A stretch of DNA of 64,000 nucleotides from Planctomycetota bacterium (GTDB lineage: Bacteria; Planctomycetota; J058; J103): contig BPJM01000003.1 of assembly GCA_026004615.1 (NCBI GenBank), forward strand, positions 248,001 to 312,000, written 5' to 3'. Below the pieces are notes generated by a model. That model ran no database searches. It saw only the letters and a program-made list of their open reading frames with translations, and was not told the origin of the DNA. This document shows positions 52,485 to 61,849 of the stretch, in pieces (position 1 is the stretch's first letter; each line of letters starts with the position of its first letter). A program made the translations under genes and the position numbers.

Positions 52485-53778
52485 GGCCGACCTCCTTTCC
52501 GTAGTCTCGTACTTATCCACGCTCACGCACCCTCTTTCAAGTGGCATGAGGTCAACACGAGCGGCCTCATGGAGCGGCGGAGGCCCGCGATAGAACCGGC
52601 GGCATTGGCGTATGAAGGCGACATGATTTGGAATGCGATGGGTATCGGGCGACGCACCGCCGACTGTGCTGAAAGGCGGTTTCAGCTTTGACCAGAGTGG
52701 CTGCGTCTGCGGGTGCAGGATATCGCTTTTCGTGCGGGACGATATCTGTGCGAAGCGGTTCCGCGGGCAAGGTGGGAGGACGCCGTTGCCCGCAACATGG
52801 CGAGAACGGCTGCGGCTCGATCCGGACAGGCGGTCTTCGCGGTGGGAAGGTTGCGCGACGAGCCGGGCCGGAATGTCTGCCAGGTTGCACCGCGGGGGCG
52901 ATCCGACGCCGCCTCGAGGGTAGGGGTAGAGTCCGCGATCGTCGGTGGCGGCATGTCGCCTCCCTAGCTACCGCGGGATCGCCCGGACCGCCGGCGACCC
53001 CAGGCGGCCGCGTCGCGTCCGCGCCCAGCTCCTGGAGATCTTCGGTTACGGCTTGTTCCCCGACTGGGCCTGGCGCTTGTTCTCCTACGGCCGCCCTGCC
53101 GAGGACGGCTTGCCTCGACGTCAATGCCTGCGGCTTCCGGGTGGCCTGCCGCGGCGACGAGCATGCCTGCCCCATCGGCGGCCACGGCGGCACCGACCTC
53201 CTGGTCTGCGCTCCTGGGTCTTCGCCAACGGCCTCGGTGGTGCCCGCAGCGGCGACAAGGCCGGCTGCGGCGCGGCGACCGCGGCGGGGTGTCCGAGCGA
53301 GCAAGCCGGCGCCTCGGGCCGGCAGCCCTGCCGACCGGTGCACGACCGCCGCTTCGCCCGCCCGGCAGCCCCCCGGGCCGCGCCGTGGCCGCTCTCCGAG
53401 CTCCGCGGGATCGAGCAAGGCACGGCAGTGCGAGTGCGCGAACTGCAGGTCCTGCGCAGGGGTGCGGCGGTGGAGCCGGCGGGGCGGGTGGTGCAGCGCC
53501 CGGGCACGGGCGCTTACCGGCCGGCCCGCGGCGCAGGGCGGAGCTGCTGCGTCAACCAGCTCGGAGGGTACGGCTGCGCGAGGCGGGCCGCGGGCTTTTC
53601 TGCCGGGAGGTGACCGGGGCGCACCGGCGGAGCGCGGCGCAGCGCCGAGACGCTGGCGAGCCGCGGCCGCCAGCGGCTTGATCCGGACCGGCCGGGCGAC
53701 TACCCTCTCGGACCCGGCGCGCGCGGTCGCGCGCCGGAGGCCAGGCAGCGGGGGCGCACGCCCGGAGGAGGAGGTTCG
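52485..53778. other. About 1.3 kb without a recognisable gene
   Basis: Several overlapping frames are open on both strands but their translations are Arg/Pro/Ala/Ser-rich and change frame often. One stretch at about 53010-53090 (+) reads like real protein (RAQLLEIFGYGLFPDWAWRLFSYG) but no start, Shine-Dalgarno or longer domain supports it. I think it holds decayed genes or mobile-element debris. The last 20 nt carry the GGAGGAGGAGG ribosome site of pepF. Confidence 0.4.
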
Positions 53779-55611
53779 ATGACGGCGCAGGCGCCGGCGC
53801 GCGCGCGGCAGCAGCTGCCGGCGCGCAGCGAGCTCGATCCCCGCGATTGCTGGGATCTCTCTAGCCTCTATACCGACGAGGCCGACTGGGAGGCGGACTT
53901 CCGGCGCGTGCAGGCGCTGGCGGAGCAGCTCGCAGGCTGGCGCGGCCGGCTGGCCGAAGGCGCCGCCGCGCTCCGGAGCTACCTCGATCTCCAGACCGAG
54001 GCGCACCGGCTGCTGGATCGGCTCCGCAACTACGCAGGGCGCCGCAGCGACGAGGATACCACCGACGGCCACTACCGGGGACTGCTCCAGCGGGTGAGCG
54101 CCTTGGCGGCGGAGCTCGGCGAGAAGACCTCGTTCTTCTTGCCCGAGCTGCTCGCCCTTCCGCCCGCCCAGATGCAGCAACTGCTCGGCGCCGAGCAGCT
54201 CGCGCCCTACCGCTTTTACCTCGAGCGCCAGCTGCGCTGGCGCGAGCACACGCTGACTGCAGGCGAGGAGCGGCTGCTCGCCATGGCGAGCGAGCTGGCG
54301 CGCGTGCCGTACGAGGCGTTCGGCCAGCTCCACCACGCCGACCTGCGGTTCGGCTTCATCGTCGATGAGGACGGCCGCGAGGTCGAGGTCAGCCACGCCA
54401 GCTACAGCGCGTTTCTGGCGCGGCCCGACCGCGAGCTGCGGCGCCGGTTCTTCCAGCAGTACTACCGGGCCTTCCAGGAGCACCGGCACACGCTCGCCGC
54501 CACCCTGGCCGGCGCCATCAAGCGGGATCTGTTCTATGCGCGGGCGCGCCGCTTCGCGAGCGCGCGCGAGGCGGCGCTGTTCGCCGCCCACGTGCCGGTC
54601 GCGGTCTACGACGCGCTGCTCGAGGCGGTCCACCGCCGGCTGCCGGTGCTGCACCGCTACTACGAGCTCCGCCGGCGGGCGCTGGGACTGGAGGAGCTGC
54701 GGTTCTACGACCTGATGGTGCCGCTGGTGCCCGAGCTGCGGGTGCACCTGACCTACGAGGAGGCGGTCGACCTGGTGTGCGCAGCCCTGGCCCCCCTCGG
54801 AGAGCAGTACGTCAGCACGCTCCGCCAGGGGCTCCTGGGCGGCTGGGTCGACCGCTACGAGAACCGCGGCAAGCGTGCGGGGGCCTACGCGGCGGGGGCG
54901 TACGATTCCACGCCGCTGATCCTGCTCAACTACCGCGGCGAGTCCCTCGAGGACGTCTACACGCTCGCCCACGAGGCGGGGCACGCCATGCACACCTGGT
55001 ACAGCAACCGCCACCAGCCCCCGCAGTACGCGGACTACGGCATCTTCGTCGCCGAGGTCGCCTCCACCTTCAACGAGGAGCTGCTGACCGCGCACCTGCT
55101 CCGCATCTGGGATGACCCCCGCCGGCGCGCGTACGTGGTCCACCGTGCGATCGACGACTTCCGGGCGACATTCTTCCGCCAGGCGATGTTCGCGGAGTTC
55201 GAGCACCTGGTGCACCAGCGCGCCGAGCGCGGCGAGCCGCTCAGCCTGCAGGACTTCCAGCGGCTGTACCACGAGCTGCTGGAGCGCCACCACGGCCCGG
55301 GCCTCACGCTCGATCCCGAGCTCGACCTGGAGTGCCTGCGCATCCCGCACTTTTACTACAACTTCTACGTCTACCAGTACGCGACCGGAATGGCGGCGGC
55401 GGTGGTGCTGGCGCAGCGGCTGCTCGCCGGCGAGCCAGGCGCCCGCGAGCGCTATCTGGCGCTGCTCGCCGCCGGCGGCTCGGACGAGCCGATCCCGCTG
55501 TTGCAGCGCGCCGGCGCCGACATGACGAGCCCGGAGCCGATCGAAACCGCGCTCGCCCACTTCGAGCGGCTGGTGGAGCAGCTGGAACCGATGCTGGCGG
55601 CGCTGCAGTAG
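53779..55611 (+). CDS. pepF: Oligoendopeptidase F (M3B metallopeptidase)
   Basis: 610 aa with GGAGGAGGAGG before the ATG. N-terminal helical domain starts WDLSSLYTDEADWEADF; the M3 zinc site HEAGHAMHTW (about 395-404) with the second Glu in FVAEVASTFNEELL is intact, as are RIPHFYYNFYVYQYATGMAAA near the C-terminus, typical of PepF. It degrades short peptides, in the cytoplasm. It is followed after 77 nt by an SDR gene and then queF; whether they are one operon is not clear. Confidence 0.92.
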   Translation: MTAQAPARARQQLPARSELDPRDCWDLSSLYTDEADWEADFRRVQALAEQLAGWRGRLAEGAAALRSYLDLQTEAHRLLDRLRNYAGRRSDEDTTDGHYRGLLQRVSALAAELGEKTSFFLPELLALPPAQMQQLLGAEQLAPYRFYLERQLRWREHTLTAGEERLLAMASELARVPYEAFGQLHHADLRFGFIVDEDGREVEVSHASYSAFLARPDRELRRRFFQQYYRAFQEHRHTLAATLAGAIKRDLFYARARRFASAREAALFAAHVPVAVYDALLEAVHRRLPVLHRYYELRRRALGLEELRFYDLMVPLVPELRVHLTYEEAVDLVCAALAPLGEQYVSTLRQGLLGGWVDRYENRGKRAGAYAAGAYDSTPLILLNYRGESLEDVYTLAHEAGHAMHTWYSNRHQPPQYADYGIFVAEVASTFNEELLTAHLLRIWDDPRRRAYVVHRAIDDFRATFFRQAMFAEFEHLVHQRAERGEPLSLQDFQRLYHELLERHHGPGLTLDPELDLECLRIPHFYYNFYVYQYATGMAAAVVLAQRLLAGEPGARERYLALLAAGGSDEPIPLLQRAGADMTSPEPIETALAHFERLVEQLEPMLAALQ

Positions 55612-55688
55612 CCAGGACGGGGCGGACCGCGCCTCGCTCGCAGCAGCGGCGCGGGCACGCTCCGGGGCGAGTGCGGCGGAGGCGAGGC

Positions 55689-56528
55689 GTGCAGTTTCAG
55701 GGCAAGCGGGTTCTGGTCACCGGCGCCAGCCGGGGCATCGGGCGCGCCATCGCGGTGCTGCTCGCGAGCGAGGGCGCCTCGCTGGCGCTGCACTACGATG
55801 CGGACTCCGGCGGCGCGGAGGAGACGGCGACCGCGTGCGGGCTCGCCGGCGAGGCGGTGCCGGCGCTGGTGCGGGGCAGCCTCGCCGACTGGCAGCAGGC
55901 CGAGCGGATCGCCGAAGAGGCAGCGACCGCGCTCGGCGGGCTCGATGTCCTGGTGCTGAACGCGACCGAGCCCGCCGCGGGCGCGCCGCTCGCCCCTGCC
56001 ACCGCGGGCAGCGGCGAGCCCCGCTCGCCGCAGAGCGCGGACAGCGCCCGGAGCGTTTCGCTGCACGTGCCCAGCGCGGCGGCGCGCCGGCCGCTCGGGC
56101 TCGACGCGCGGAGCTGGGCCGCGGGGGCCGAGGGAATGCTGCGCGGCGCGGTGGCGGTCACCGCCGCGGTGGCGGACCTGCTGGCGCAACGCCAGGGGGC
56201 GGTGGTGGTGGTCGCACCGCTGGGCGCGTACGGCGCGGCACCGGCTGCGGCACTCGGGGGTGCAGCGGTGCTGGGCCTCGTCGCCGCGCTCGCACGCGCG
56301 CTCGCCCCGCGCGTCCGCGTCAACGGGGTGGCGATCGGCGCCATGGCGGCCGAGGCACAGGGGGTCTCGGAGCAGAGCGAGCACGCGCGGCTGCTCGCCC
56401 AGGTGCCGCTCGGACGGCTGGGACGCCCGGAGGAGGCCGCCGCCGCGGTGCTGTTTCTCGCCTCCCAGGAGGCCGCCTTCATCACGGGACAGGTGCTCGC
56501 CGTCGACGGCGGCCGCAGCGTGCGGTGA
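55689..56528 (+). CDS. Short-chain dehydrogenase/reductase-fold protein lacking the catalytic Tyr-Lys
   Basis: 279 aa from the GTG at 55689 (GGAGG upstream). The NAD(P)-binding motif VTGASRGIGRAIA, the 'LDVLVLNATEP' strand (Asn-Ala-Thr in place of NNAG) and C-terminal VPLGRLGRPEEAAAAVLFLASQEAAFITGQVLAVDGG are typical of FabG-like SDRs. Where the active-site YxxSK should be, the protein reads YGAAPAAALGGAAVLGLVAALA, without the Lys and with no suitably placed Tyr. About 45 extra residues (Ala/Ser/Pro-rich) sit before this. It may have become a binding protein, or a different residue may act. It ends 18 nt before queF. Confidence 0.85.
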   Translation: MQFQGKRVLVTGASRGIGRAIAVLLASEGASLALHYDADSGGAEETATACGLAGEAVPALVRGSLADWQQAERIAEEAATALGGLDVLVLNATEPAAGAPLAPATAGSGEPRSPQSADSARSVSLHVPSAAARRPLGLDARSWAAGAEGMLRGAVAVTAAVADLLAQRQGAVVVVAPLGAYGAAPAAALGGAAVLGLVAALARALAPRVRVNGVAIGAMAAEAQGVSEQSEHARLLAQVPLGRLGRPEEAAAAVLFLASQEAAFITGQVLAVDGGRSVR

Positions 56529-56546
56529 GCACCAGGAGTGACCGGC

Positions 56547-56963
56547 ATGCCGAGCCGACCTTCGAAGGACCTCCAGACCTTCCCCAATCCCAAGCCCGAG
56601 CGGGACTATGAGATCGAGGTGGTGACGCCTGAGTTCACCTGCCTGTGTCCCATGACCGGCCAGCCCGACTTCGCGACCGTGCACATCGAGTACGTGCCGG
56701 ACCGGCTGTGCGTCGAACTCAAGTCGCTCAAGCTCTATCTCTGGTCGTACCGCGAGGAGGGGGCGTTCCACGAGGCGGTCACCAACCGCATCCTCGACGA
56801 CCTGGTGGCGGCGCTGGCGCCCCGGCGCATGACGGTGCGGCTGGTGTTCAACGTACGCGGCGGTCTCACCACCACCGTGACCGCACGCTACGAGCAGCCC
56901 GGCGCCGGCCGGGCCGCGGACGCCGAGGCCGAGGCGGGCGGTGGGCGGGACCGCCTGGTCTAG
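56547..56963 (+). CDS. queF: NADPH-dependent 7-cyano-7-deazaguanine (preQ0) reductase QueF
   Basis: 138 aa, the short (type I) QueF. The ATG at 56547 has AGGAG 8 nt upstream. It shows [24 protein letters not shown] with the catalytic Cys that forms the thioimide with preQ0, and the QueF motif [20 protein letters not shown] with the NADPH-binding residues. The C-terminal 20 residues are an Ala/Gly/Glu-rich extension. The enzyme makes preQ1, which TGT inserts into tRNAs with GUN anticodons. It is well away from queC-queE, and the next gene starts inside its 3' end. Confidence 0.95.
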   Translation: MPSRPSKDLQTFPNPKPERDYEIEVVTPEFTCLCPMTGQPDFATVHIEYVPDRLCVELKSLKLYLWSYREEGAFHEAVTNRILDDLVAALAPRRMTVRLVFNVRGGLTTTVTARYEQPGAGRAADAEAEAGGGRDRLV

Positions 56964-57930
56964 CGGTGGCGGGCCGGAGGCCGACCGCCCGCCGCCCCCG
57001 CCGGGCGCACGAGCGCGCGAGCGGCCCTCGCTGACCGCGGAGGTGGTGGCGCTGCTGCGCGCGCGCGAGCAGCTGCGCCCGCCGGCGGCGCGGCTCATCG
57101 AGGACCCGTGGGCACTGCCCTTCCTCCAGGCGAGCCGCTCGCCCCTGGTGCGCGGCCCGCGCGGGATCGCCGGGCCGGTGCCGGCCGCCATCGAGCGGCT
57201 CATGGACCTGCCGCCGCTGGGGGCCGCGGCGTTCGTGCCGCTGCGGCACCGGATCATGGACGAGCACCTCGAACGCGCCGTCGCCGGTGGCATCCGGCAG
57301 ATCGCCATCCTGGGGGCGGGGCTGGACGCCCGCCCCTACCGGCTGCGCTCCCCCGCCGGGAGCGAGCCGCTGCGCTTCTTCGAGGTCGACCACCCCAGCG
57401 TTTCGGCGATCAAGCAGGGGATCGTCGCGCGCGTGGTCGGCGAGGTCCCGCACGTGCGCTTCGTGGCCGTGGACCTCGAGCGACAGCCCCTGGAGCAGCC
57501 GCTGCTCGCGGCGGGATTGGAGCCGCGCCAGCGCTCCGCCTTCGTCTGGGAAGGGGTGACCTACTACCTCGAAGAGCAGGCGATCCGTGCCACCCTCGGT
57601 GCGCTCGCCCGCCTGGGGGCACCGGGCTCGCTGCTGCTCCTGGACGGGCGGTGGCGGCTGGGGCTGCGCCGGCCCTGGAGCGCGCTGCTGCTGCTCGGAG
57701 GGCGCGTGTTGTTGCGGGCGCTCGGCGAGCCGTTGCGCTTCGCCTTTGGCCCGCCGGCCAGTCCCACCGAGCCGCGGGCGCTGCTCGCGGCGGCAGGTTG
57801 GGAACTGGGTGTGCTGCACGAGCACGCCGAGCTGGCGCGGCGGCTCGCGCAGGCGCGCGGCGCGCGCGCCCGGCTCGAGCCCATGTGGTTCGTGCTCGCG
57901 GCCGAGCGACCGCCGGCCGGCGCCGGCTGA
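56941..57930 (+). CDS. Class I SAM-dependent methyltransferase of the LCM/TIGR00027 type
   Basis: 329 aa from a GTG at 56941, 23 nt inside queF (GAGGCGGGCG upstream), so coupled to it. It shows [33 protein letters not shown](H)[32 protein letters not shown] (SAM site [10 protein letters not shown]), [14 protein letters not shown] with the acidic ribose-binding residue, and [15 protein letters not shown], all standard for the leucine-carboxyl-methyltransferase-like family. Members O-methylate small acids or lipids; the substrate here is unknown. Confidence 0.85.
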   Translation: MGGTAWSSGGGPEADRPPPPPGARARERPSLTAEVVALLRAREQLRPPAARLIEDPWALPFLQASRSPLVRGPRGIAGPVPAAIERLMDLPPLGAAAFVPLRHRIMDEHLERAVAGGIRQIAILGAGLDARPYRLRSPAGSEPLRFFEVDHPSVSAIKQGIVARVVGEVPHVRFVAVDLERQPLEQPLLAAGLEPRQRSAFVWEGVTYYLEEQAIRATLGALARLGAPGSLLLLDGRWRLGLRRPWSALLLLGGRVLLRALGEPLRFAFGPPASPTEPRALLAAAGWELGVLHEHAELARRLAQARGARARLEPMWFVLAAERPPAGAG

Positions 57931-58055
57931 GCACCTGCGGCGCCGCCGGCACGAAACGGGCTGCGGGCGGGCAAAACCAGGGCAGGGCAACCGGCGTTCG
58001 AATAGAGACAGGGACAGGCCGGCCGGCCCGGCCCCGGGGAAGGAGGACGACCACC

Positions 58056-58466
58056 ATGCGCAACCGCACAGCGCTCGCCGCCGTGGCGGGGTGGGCCTGC
58101 GCCGCGCTGCTGCTCGGCTGTGGAGGGGGCAGCAGCACCGGCGGTGTGGCCAGCCCGAGCTCCGCACCGGCGGTCGAGGAGGAAGGGCAGCTCGTGGTCC
58201 GCTTCGATCACGACCGCGACGGGCTGCCCGACGTGCTGGCGCTCGATCCGAGCGCAGAGCCCTTCCGCATCGTCAAGGCGCTGCTCGGCACCCCGAGCGG
58301 GGATCTGGTGGACCGCAGCGCGGCGCTCGCCGGCCAGCCCATCGACGCCGGCATCTCGGCGGCGATCGCGGCCTATCTCGACGGCTCCGCAGAGCTGGCG
58401 GCCGCCACCGAGCTCAGCGCGTTCGACAGCGCGGGCAACCCCGTGTTCGTCACCATCTTCGAGTAG
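58056..58466 (+). CDS. Small lipoprotein with calcium-loop-like motif
   Basis: 136 aa, AAGGAGG before the ATG. Lipoprotein signal AALLLGC is followed by a Gly/Ser linker, then 'LVVRFDHDRDGLPDVLAL', a DxDxDG-like loop of the type found in dockerin or FG-GAP proteins, and a helical end with ISAAIAAYLDGSAELAAATELSAFD and a terminal strand VFVTIFE. Unknown family. It lies 11 nt before the IPT/TIG gene, whose product is also exported, so the two probably work together at the surface. Confidence 0.75.
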   Translation: MRNRTALAAVAGWACAALLLGCGGGSSTGGVASPSSAPAVEEEGQLVVRFDHDRDGLPDVLALDPSAEPFRIVKALLGTPSGDLVDRSAALAGQPIDAGISAAIAAYLDGSAELAAATELSAFDSAGNPVFVTIFE

Positions 58467-58477
58467 GAGGCAGCGCC

Positions 58478-59998
58478 ATGCGAACCCAGCACCCACACGG
58501 TCTCGCACCGCGCGTTGCTGCGGGGGTACGGCTCGGCTGCGCGCTGCTCGTCGCCTCCTTGCTCGGCTTGGCCGCGCAGGCGCGCGCCGCCACGATCACC
58601 GATTTTCGGCCCGCCTGCGGGGCGCCCGGCGACGAGCTGCTGATCCGCGGCAGCTTCGATCTCGGCGCCGGCCCGCCGAGCGTCGTCGTGGCCGGCGAGC
58701 CGGCGCAGCTGCTCGGTGCGCGCGCCGACCGGCTGCTCGTGCGTACCGCGCCCAGCACGCCCCAGAGCACCAGCGCCGGCGATGCCCGGATCGAGGTCAC
58801 CGATGCGCTGGGCAGCGCCGCCGCGAGCGGCTACACCGTGCTCGCCCCCGGGGCGCCGCTCATCTATCACCTGAGCGCCACGAGCGCGGTGCCGGGCCAG
58901 CTCGTGCTCGCGTTCGGGCGACGGCTGGGCGCGGGGACCGCGATCGAGCTGACGGACAGCACCGGCCAGCGCTTCACCGTGAGCCAGGTGCGGGCCCGCC
59001 ACCGGAGGTTCGTCGCCTTCGTGGTGCCGGGCGGTCCGGCCCTCGGCCCGGCGACGCTGCTCTTCACCAACGCCGCGGGCGTGCAGAGCGGGCTCTGCTC
59101 GCCGCAGATCACCATCGCGGCGGCCGGCCAGCCCACCATCACCGCCATCGTGCCGGCGGACCGGCTGCCGGGCGAGCCGGTCGCGATCGAGGGCACCGAC
59201 CTCGGGCCGTTCGGCGCGGTGCGGGTCGAGTGGGTGGATCCGAGCGGTGGCCCGGCGCTGGTGGTGCCCGGCTGGAGCAACGGCTACGACAGGGTGCGGA
59301 GCCTGGTGCCGCCCGCAGCCGCCGGCCCGGTGCGCTACGAGGTGACGGTGCACACCCGCGCCGGCGCTTCCAACAGATTCGCCTATACCACCGGTGATCC
59401 GAGCGCCGCGCCGGCGCCCCAGATCACGGCGCTGGTGCCGGATACCGGCCCTGCGCTGAGCCCCTTGCAGATCCGGGGGCAGCACCTGCTCGCGCGCTTC
59501 GCCCGCACCGAGCTGCTCTGGGACGGCGCGCGCCATGCCATCCTCGGGTTCTTCGTCGAGCGGAGCAGCGGCGAGCACCGGCTGCTCAGCTTCGTGCCGC
59601 GCACGGCGAGCCCGGGCCCGCACGACGTGCAGGTGCAGCTGGTGCGGCCGAGCGGTGTGCTCGCGTCCAACATCGCCACCTTCCAGGTCAGCGCCCCGGG
59701 ACCGCTCCGGGTGACCGCTCTGGTGCCGGATACCGCCCGGCGCGAGCCGCTGGTCGAGATCCACGGCAGTGGCTTCGGGGCGCCGGGCCTGTTCCCGCTC
59801 GCGGTGAGCTTCGACGACGGCACCGGCCCGCGGCGCGCGCAGCTGCTGCGGCGCACCGAGAACCGGCTGCTGGTCTGGCGGCCCGAGGGCCGGCGGCTCG
59901 CCCCCGGCGCCTACACCGTCGCCGTCAGCCGGCAGCGGAGCCCGAGCGGTCCGCTGGAGACCGCGACCGCGCCAGGGCCCTATACCGTGCTGCCCTGA
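58478..59998 (+). CDS. Exported multi-IPT/TIG-domain protein
   Basis: 506 aa with a signal peptide (CALLVASLLGLAAQARA). Four or five tandem IPT/TIG Ig-like domains follow, recognised by their openings: ITDFRPACGAPGDELLIRGSFD, ITAIVPADRLPGEPVAIEGTDLGPFG, ITALVPDTGPALSPLQIRGQHLL and VTALVPDTARREPLVEIHGSGFG. There is no membrane anchor or sorting signal at the C-terminus. Such proteins sit on the cell surface in adhesion or matrix. Partner of the small lipoprotein upstream. Confidence 0.75.
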   Translation: MRTQHPHGLAPRVAAGVRLGCALLVASLLGLAAQARAATITDFRPACGAPGDELLIRGSFDLGAGPPSVVVAGEPAQLLGARADRLLVRTAPSTPQSTSAGDARIEVTDALGSAAASGYTVLAPGAPLIYHLSATSAVPGQLVLAFGRRLGAGTAIELTDSTGQRFTVSQVRARHRRFVAFVVPGGPALGPATLLFTNAAGVQSGLCSPQITIAAAGQPTITAIVPADRLPGEPVAIEGTDLGPFGAVRVEWVDPSGGPALVVPGWSNGYDRVRSLVPPAAAGPVRYEVTVHTRAGASNRFAYTTGDPSAAPAPQITALVPDTGPALSPLQIRGQHLLARFARTELLWDGARHAILGFFVERSSGEHRLLSFVPRTASPGPHDVQVQLVRPSGVLASNIATFQVSAPGPLRVTALVPDTARREPLVEIHGSGFGAPGLFPLAVSFDDGTGPRRAQLLRRTENRLLVWRPEGRRLAPGAYTVAVSRQRSPSGPLETATAPGPYTVLP

Positions 59999-60050
59999 AA
60001 GGGGGAGCAGCGGCGCAGCCGGGCTTGCGGGCGCCGCCCCGGAGCCTCCC

Positions 60051-60079
60051 TTGCGGGGCCGGGGCGGCGCTGCTAGGCT
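60051..60079 (+). promoter_or_regulatory. Promoter-like element before the ChaN-like gene
   Basis: TTGCGG (60051-60056), 17-nt spacer, TAGGCT (60074-60079), ending 8 nt before the GTG at 60088. A 20-nt block within it (60056-60075) is identical to 19156-19175. Confidence 0.45.
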
Positions 60080-60087
60080 AGGGCGCG

Positions 60088-61828
60088 GTGCGCGCCAACA
60101 CCTTGAGAAAGCACGGGATAAAACCGGCGCCGCCGCGCGCGCCCGATTCCGCCACGAGCGGGGCGCGCGCGGAACTCATCGCGATCCAGAAGGAGATCGT
60201 CGCCCGGCTCAAGCGCGAGATCGAGGACTCCTTCGGCGGGCTGCCGCCGGCGGTCCAGGTCTACTACGACGAGTACTGGCGCGAGATCTCCAGCTTCGAG
60301 CGGCTGGCTTCCCGGCAGGAGCTGCTCCGGGCCTGCGCGGCGGCCGATCTGGTCTATCTCGGCGACTACCACACCCTGCGCCAGTCGCAGCAGACCGCGC
60401 ACTGGTTGCTGGGCGAGCTGGCCGGGCACGGCCGGCCGATCGTGGTCTGCATGGAGATGGTGCCCTCCACCCACCAGCCCGTGCTCGACGCCTACCAGGC
60501 GGGTGCGCTCACCGAGCAGGAGTTCCTGGCGGCGATCGACTACACCAACACCTGGGACTTCCACTGGGAGCCGTACCGGGAGCTGCTGCGGTTGTGCCGC
60601 CGGCGGGGGTTGCGCGTGGTGGGCATCAACAGCGAGCCGGACGATACGCGGCCCGACCGGGTGATCGAACGGGACCTGCATGCCGCCCGCCTGATCGCCA
60701 CCGAAGCCCTTGCCCATCCGGAGGCGCTGGTGTTCGTATTCGATGGCGACCTGCACGTGGCGCGCGACCACCTGCCGCTCATCGTCGATGCGGAACTGCG
60801 CCCGCGCGGCGTGCGGCGCCGCCGGGTGGTGGTCCATCAGAATGCCGAACCGATCTACTGGCAGCTCGCCGAGGAGGGGCTGGAGCGGGTCGTCGACGTG
60901 GTGCGCATCGCAGCGGACTGCTACTGCGTGTTCTCGGCCACCCCGCTGGTGGCGTTGCAGAGCTATGTGTTGTGGGAACAGAACCACGCCGAGCTGCACG
61001 ACCACAGCGCGCCCATCTGGCGCGGCGAGCGCTGGGGGGAGGTCGACCTCGCCGAACAGGTCCACGAGATCGTGCACACCCTCGCGCGCTTTCTGGAGAT
61101 CGAGCACGAGCGGCTGGACGACTTCCAGGTCTACACCACGCACGATCTGGACTTCCTCGAGGTGCTCGAAGCCGACGAGCGGTTCAGCCCCGCCATGCTG
61201 CGGGAGATCAAGCGGCACGTGCGGCGTGGCGAGAGCTACTTCATCCCGTATGCCAACATCATCTACCTGGCGGATATCTCGCTGTACCGGGCCGCGGAGG
61301 AGGCGGCGCACTTCCTCAACGTGCTGCTCGCGGGCTTCAGCGGCGAGCGGCGCGAGGTCCGCGACGCCTTCTATTTCCGGATCAATCCGGGAGGCGCTGG
61401 GCTTTTTCGGCTCGCGCATCATCGACCCGCGGCGGCACTGCATGTCGGTGGAGGACTATGCCGAGTTCCTGCGCGCCAACCGCCGCCGGCGGCTGGATGC
61501 GCAGGGGCGGTGGTTGCGCGAGCTGGCGCGGCTGGTGCTGCGCCACGTCGAGGCGGAGCAGCGCGCGCTTGCCGGCGAGCGGCGGCGGGGCCCGCGCCTG
61601 GCCGCCATCTTCCGCCGCCCGCCGGCGATGCAGGACGCGCTCGCGCACGCGCTCGGCTACATCCTCGGCGACAAGCTGTACGGCGCGGTGCTCGCCGGCA
61701 CGATCGCCCGCGACGAGATGCGCGGGCTGTTCGCCGATCCGCTGCCGCCCGGACGGGCCGAGCAGCTCTACGGGGAGCTGCGCCGCCGCCTGGCGGATAT
61801 CCAGCACGACCTGCCCGGGCGCGGCTAG
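60088..61828 (+). CDS. ChaN/TIKI-superfamily protein with extra domain, one apparent frameshift
   Basis: About 579 aa if one G is removed from the GGG at 61390-61392, joining '...FYFRINP|EALGFFGSRIIDPRRH'. The N-terminal half is a ChaN-like (heme-binding uptake, TIKI/EreA-related) domain: LVYLGDYHTLRQSQQTAHWLLGELA, VVCMEMVPSTHQPVLDAYQAG, IDYTNTWDFHWEPYRELLRLCR, VVGINSE and VFVFDGDLHVARDHLP, with conserved His and Glu residues that bind metal or heme in relatives. The remaining 300 residues (from 'RRRVVVHQNAEPIYWQLAEEG') are not recognised and have helices rich in Glu and Arg. No signal peptide is present, so unlike ChaN it should be cytoplasmic. The GTG start follows a -10 by 8 nt. Confidence 0.75.
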
Positions 61829-61849
61829 CCGCGAGCGCCACGCAGGGGT

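Noticed and set aside
52286-52560. M-box (ykoK) magnesium riboswitch before mgtE
   Set aside because: The conserved M-box core is not recognisable on the minus strand; only a simple hairpin is seen.
52945-53613. Open frame of 222 codons as a gene
   Set aside because: Mostly Arg/Pro/Ala-rich, no ribosome site, overlapped by equally long frames in other phases; only about 25 residues look protein-like.
49792-53778. Integrative element using tRNA-Asn as attachment site
   Set aside because: No integrase and no direct repeat of the tRNA 3' end was found downstream.
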